A DNA stretch of 8,696 nucleotides, from contig JABMDE010000018.1 of assembly GCA_015904055.1 (NCBI GenBank), positions 45,494 through 54,189 of the forward strand. Direction: 5' to 3'. Positions 6,661 to 8,696 of this stretch are shown piece by piece. How positions within the stretch are numbered: position 1 is the stretch's first letter; each line of letters starts with the position of its first letter. The notes beneath the pieces were generated by a model. The model did no database searches. It was given only the letters and a program-made list of their open reading frames with translations, and had not been told where the DNA came from. The stretch is from Nitrospira sp. Its GTDB lineage: Bacteria; Nitrospirota; Nitrospiria; Nitrospirales; Nitrospiraceae. The position numbers were made by a program, and so were the translations under genes.

Positions 6661-7860
6661 CTTCACCTTGAATCCAGGACCTTCTTCCAGCACGGTATAC
6701 GATCCCCAGGGCCGATACACCGTGAGATGCTCCAGATGCTCGGGCGCCTGCTGCTGTTTAAGAATATCGACGATTTTTTTCACGTCCTGCGCGCGCGACT
6801 TTGGACAGACAAGGGTGGCGTCCGGAGTGTCCACCACCACCATATCACGCAAACCAATCGTGGCTACCACTCGCCGGTCGGCATAGACGATCGAGTCGGT
6901 GCTCTCGATATCGACCACTCGCCCGGTCATCACGTTGCCGGCCTTGCTCTTCGCCGCCACTTCATCCAAGCTCCCCCAACTCCCGACATCGGACCATTTG
7001 AATGACACCGGCACCACAGCCGACTTTGATGATTGTTCCATCACACCATTGTCAATCGAGACTGACGGCACAGTACGATAGGCATCATCAATGGCCTGTC
7101 TGGTTGCCCCGGCGGACTTGAGTGTCGCAATCTGATCCATCGTCTTGGCAACCGCAGGCTGGTACCGACGAATCTCTTCCAGAATCGTCGCAGCGCGCCA
7201 GACAAACATGCCGCTGTTCCAAAAATAGTTCCCCGTCTTGAGGTACTGGACCGCCTTGGCGGCATTCGGCTTTTCCACAAACTTCTGGACTCGGTAGCCA
7301 CGCAACCGGCCTAGTTTACCGAGCACCACTTTACTGTTCGGCTTGATATAGCCATACCCTGTTTCCGGCCTGATCGGCTCGATTCCGAACGTCACTAGAT
7401 ATCCATCGGACGCCAATTGCGACGCAAGCGTGACCGCCGCCTCAAAATCGCGCTGTCCGGTCACCACATGGTCGGCAGGCACAACCAGCATGAGGGCGTC
7501 CGGGTCGCGCGCAAGGATTTCGATCGCCGCCAGCGCGATGGCAGGCGCCGTGTTTCGGCCTTCCGGCTCCAAAACAAAATTGTCCTTGAGATCATCCTTC
7601 CAATCGGCCAGTTGTCCTTTGATCAACTCCGCTTGCGCTGCATTGGTCGAAATCAAGACACGGGCCGGCTTCGCGCAACCTGAAACCCGTTGCATGGTCT
7701 GCTGGATCAACGTCTGCTCACCGCCGATACGCAGGAGCTGCTTCGGAAACAGGTGCCGGCTCAACGGCCAAAACCTTGTCCCGCTCCCGCCCGCCATGAT
7801 CACCGGATAGAGAGAGGACTTCAAATCGAGGTTCGAGGTTCGAGGTCTACGAGAAGGCAT
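6595..7860 (-). CDS. manC: Truncated ManC (copy 2): guanylyltransferase domain without the isomerase domain
   Basis: The 421-residue product has an intact GDP-mannose pyrophosphorylase domain, with [31 protein letters not shown] and WNSGMF all present, and follows copy 1 through PGFKVK (residue 400). The last 21 residues, starting ARGTQGG, are foreign: they are the rmlA remnant read in a wrong frame to a TGA at 6595. The whole metal-binding cupin (QLHHKRSEHW in copy 1) is gone. The start is the ATG at 7860 with AGGAG 9 bases upstream, 22 bases after kdsC copy 2. It differs from copy 1 at about 21 of 383 aligned residues, and most DNA differences are silent, so it was selected before truncation. 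It may work as a monofunctional transferase or be a decaying gene. Confidence 0.85.
   Translation of the reverse strand: MPSRRPRTSNLDLKSSLYPVIMAGGSGTRFWPLSRHLFPKQLLRIGGEQTLIQQTMQRVSGCAKPARVLISTNAAQAELIKGQLADWKDDLKDNFVLEPEGRNTAPAIALAAIEILARDPDALMLVVPADHVVTGQRDFEAAVTLASQLASDGYLVTFGIEPIRPETGYGYIKPNSKVVLGKLGRLRGYRVQKFVEKPNAAKAVQYLKTGNYFWNSGMFVWRAATILEEIRRYQPAVAKTMDQIATLKSAGATRQAIDDAYRTVPSVSIDNGVMEQSSKSAVVPVSFKWSDVGSWGSLDEVAAKSKAGNVMTGRVVDIESTDSIVYADRRVVATIGLRDMVVVDTPDATLVCPKSRAQDVKKIVDILKQQQAPEHLEHLTVYRPWGSYTVLEEGPGFKVKARGTQGGNHGARVCLAGYRNT
6655..6667 (-). other. Rearrangement breakpoint joining manC copy 2 to rmlA
   Basis: Similarity to manC copy 1 ends at TTCAAGGTGAA (minus strand, around 6661), and rmlA codons begin within the next few bases in a different frame. 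The 8-mer TCAAGGTG occurs twice here, once in manC (6671-6664) and once in rmlA (6649-6642), 22 bases apart. This marks a local microhomology. Confidence 0.8.
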
Positions 7861-8401
7861 ACAATGTGTCTCCTGCCATGCGCTACGAGCGTTTCCTGGA
7901 ACGGGGCATTTTGACTTTTGAGATCTGGCTTGCGACTTTCGGTCTCTGGGCATCCAGGATCATCTCCGCCAATTCCCGCACCGCTCCCTCTCCGCCGTTC
8001 TTGTGGCACACATAATCCACCACATCGCACACCACCGGCATACCATCGGCAGGGGCCGCAGAAAAGCCAACCGCGCGTAGCGACTCAAGATCGTTCACGT
8101 CATCGCCAATATAGGCCACTTGCTGTAGCGTCAGACCATGCCGCGCCGCCATATCGCGAATCAACGACAGCTTGTCCATCACTCCTTGATGCACTTCTGG
8201 AATCGCCAGTTTTTCACCGCGCCGCGCCACCAATCTGGTACGCTCCTGCGTCACGATCGCCGTAACAAGCCCGGCTCTTTGTAACAGTTTGATGCCCATT
8301 CCGTCGCGAGTATTGAACTTCTTCCACTCATCCCCCGATTCAGAATAATACATACCCGCATCAGTCAGTACGCCGTCCACATCCGTAGCGAAGAGTCGTA
8401 T
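6662..8401 (-). repeat. Direct repeat, copy 2 (kdsC core plus truncated manC)
   Basis: Second copy of the block at 3925-5661. Its downstream edge coincides with the manC-rmlA breakpoint, and its upstream edge lies in codon 22 of kdsC copy 2. It carries one extra codon in the manC N-terminus and a three-unit 7-base repeat absent from copy 1. Confidence 0.88.
7826..7846 (-). repeat. Three tandem copies of a 7-base unit inside the manC copy 2 N-terminus
   Basis: The plus-strand unit TCGAGGT occurs at 7826-7832, 7833-7839 and 7840-7846. The equivalent place in manC copy 1 has one unit (5100-5106). It codes for residues around RTSNLD, just upstream of the conserved YPVIMAGG. Because 7 is not a multiple of 3, gain or loss of one unit would shift the frame. 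Confidence 0.8.
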
Positions 8402-8464
8402 GTGTTGCAGTAGGCGCTTGGATGGCGGACTGAGCCTTGCTGACTGCTGGGTATTTGGTTTCAC
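7883..8464 (-). CDS. kdsC: HAD-family (C0) sugar-acid phosphatase, KdsC-like, copy 2
   Basis: Paralogue of the phosphatase at 5724-5143 with the same length (193) and numbering: DVDGVLTD (28-35), TQE (72-74), RRGEKL (81-86), MDK (96-98) and GDDVND (120-125) are all kept. Within residues 22-178 only about four residues differ (E to D, T to A, A to V, N to K), although the DNA has many silent changes. The first 21 residues and the last ~15 are largely unlike copy 1. The start is a GTG at 8464 with AGGAAGG (8470-8476) 5 bases upstream. It follows rmlD after a 113-base gap and precedes truncated manC by 22 bases. Catalytic residues are intact, so it is probably active. KDO-8-P phosphatase is the usual label, with nonulosonate-9-P as an alternative. 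Confidence 0.88.
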   Translation of the reverse strand: MKPNTQQSARLSPPSKRLLQHIRLFATDVDGVLTDAGMYYSESGDEWKKFNTRDGMGIKLLQRAGLVTAIVTQERTRLVARRGEKLAIPEVHQGVMDKLSLIRDMAARHGLTLQQVAYIGDDVNDLESLRAVGFSAAPADGMPVVCDVVDYVCHKNGGEGAVRELAEMILDAQRPKVASQISKVKMPRSRKRS

Positions 8465-8508
8465 GTCGGCCTTCCTGATCGAGAGAGATATTTCTTAAGA
8501 GGCGATCG

Positions 8509-8529
8509 TAACGGATCTTGAAACCGTTA
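8509..8529. other. Short perfect inverted repeat in the rmlD-kdsC gap
   Basis: TAACGG (8509-8514) and its complement CCGTTA (8524-8529) are separated by 9 bases in an AT-rich gap ahead of kdsC copy 2. Neither strand has a following T run, so it is not a typical terminator. It could be an operator or chance. I found no convincing promoter around it. Confidence 0.3.
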
Positions 8530-8577
8530 TGAACAAATTATTACTAAATCAACAGCCACCGGACAGGCTGCGTAGAT

Positions 8578-8696
8578 TTATGCAGCAGACGGTGGCATGT
8601 GTGCCGCGGTCACGAATTGCGCCAGGGACCGGCGCCACTCCGGCATCATAATACCCAACGACAGCAAGCGATCCTGGCTTAGAACCGAAAACCTGG
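8578..8696 (-). CDS. rmlD: dTDP-4-dehydrorhamnose reductase, C-terminal end only (cut by the window edge)
   Basis: The last 38 codons of an open frame enter from the window edge and stop at TAA (8580-8578). They read RFSVLSQDRLLSLGI, then MPEWRRSLAQFV. RmlD proteins end with the same pattern: RPxxSVLDxxxL, then LGI, then a W-R-x-x-L helix. RmlD reduces dTDP-4-keto-L-rhamnose to dTDP-L-rhamnose with NAD(P)H. It lies co-directionally upstream of kdsC copy 2 and shows that rml genes flank the truncated block on both sides. No catalytic residues are visible in this piece, so the call rests on the C-terminal pattern plus the rml context. Confidence 0.72.
   Translation of the reverse strand, partial: RFSVLSQDRLLSLGIMMPEWRRSLAQFVTAAHMPPSAA

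Noticed and set aside
6595..6671. Insertion sequence or attachment site at the manC-rmlA junction
   Set aside because: There is no transposase, terminal inverted repeat or target duplication. The two coding sequences meet directly.

Overview
All supported genes lie on the minus strand, so the biological order runs from high to low coordinates. The window is a Gram-negative chromosomal locus for nucleotide-sugar supply (envelope or exopolysaccharide), joined to two gluconeogenesis enzymes. The moderately high GC, the class I (DhnA/FbaB-type) aldolase beside fbp, and the AlgC/ManC/KdsC set would suit an autotrophic environmental bacterium. Nitrospira is my best guess, from general resemblance only.

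Layout in transcription order: C-terminal end of rmlD (8696-8578); HAD phosphatase kdsC copy 2 (8464-7883); truncated manC copy 2 (7860-6595); remnant of the rmlA C-terminus (about 6660-6402); rmlC (6402-5857); kdsC copy 1 (5724-5143); full-length manC copy 1 (5120-3645); broken phosphomannomutase/phosphoglucomutase (3583-2200); fbp (2146-1142); class I fructose-bisphosphate aldolase (1018-95); and possibly the start of another gene (62-1).

The kdsC-manC pair is present twice as a direct repeat of about 1.74 kb. The copies differ at many nucleotides, mostly silently, so both were under protein-level selection for some time. The upstream manC has lost its cupin (phosphomannose isomerase) domain at an abrupt join to the last ~84 codons of rmlA, which damages both genes. 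The phosphomannomutase gene is also broken, by what looks like a ~23-bp deletion that removes the conserved GHSLIK segment and shifts the frame.

The enzymes connect: aldolase and Fbp make fructose-6-P from triose phosphates; the ManC isomerase domain makes mannose-6-P; phosphomannomutase makes mannose-1-P; the ManC transferase domain makes GDP-mannose. The rml genes belong to dTDP-L-rhamnose synthesis. The two HAD phosphatases are normally called KdsC, but their specificity residues look more like KDN-9-phosphate phosphatase, whose pathway starts from mannose-6-P. No insertion sequence, tRNA, rRNA or CRISPR array was seen. Intergenic gaps are short (at most about 130 bases).
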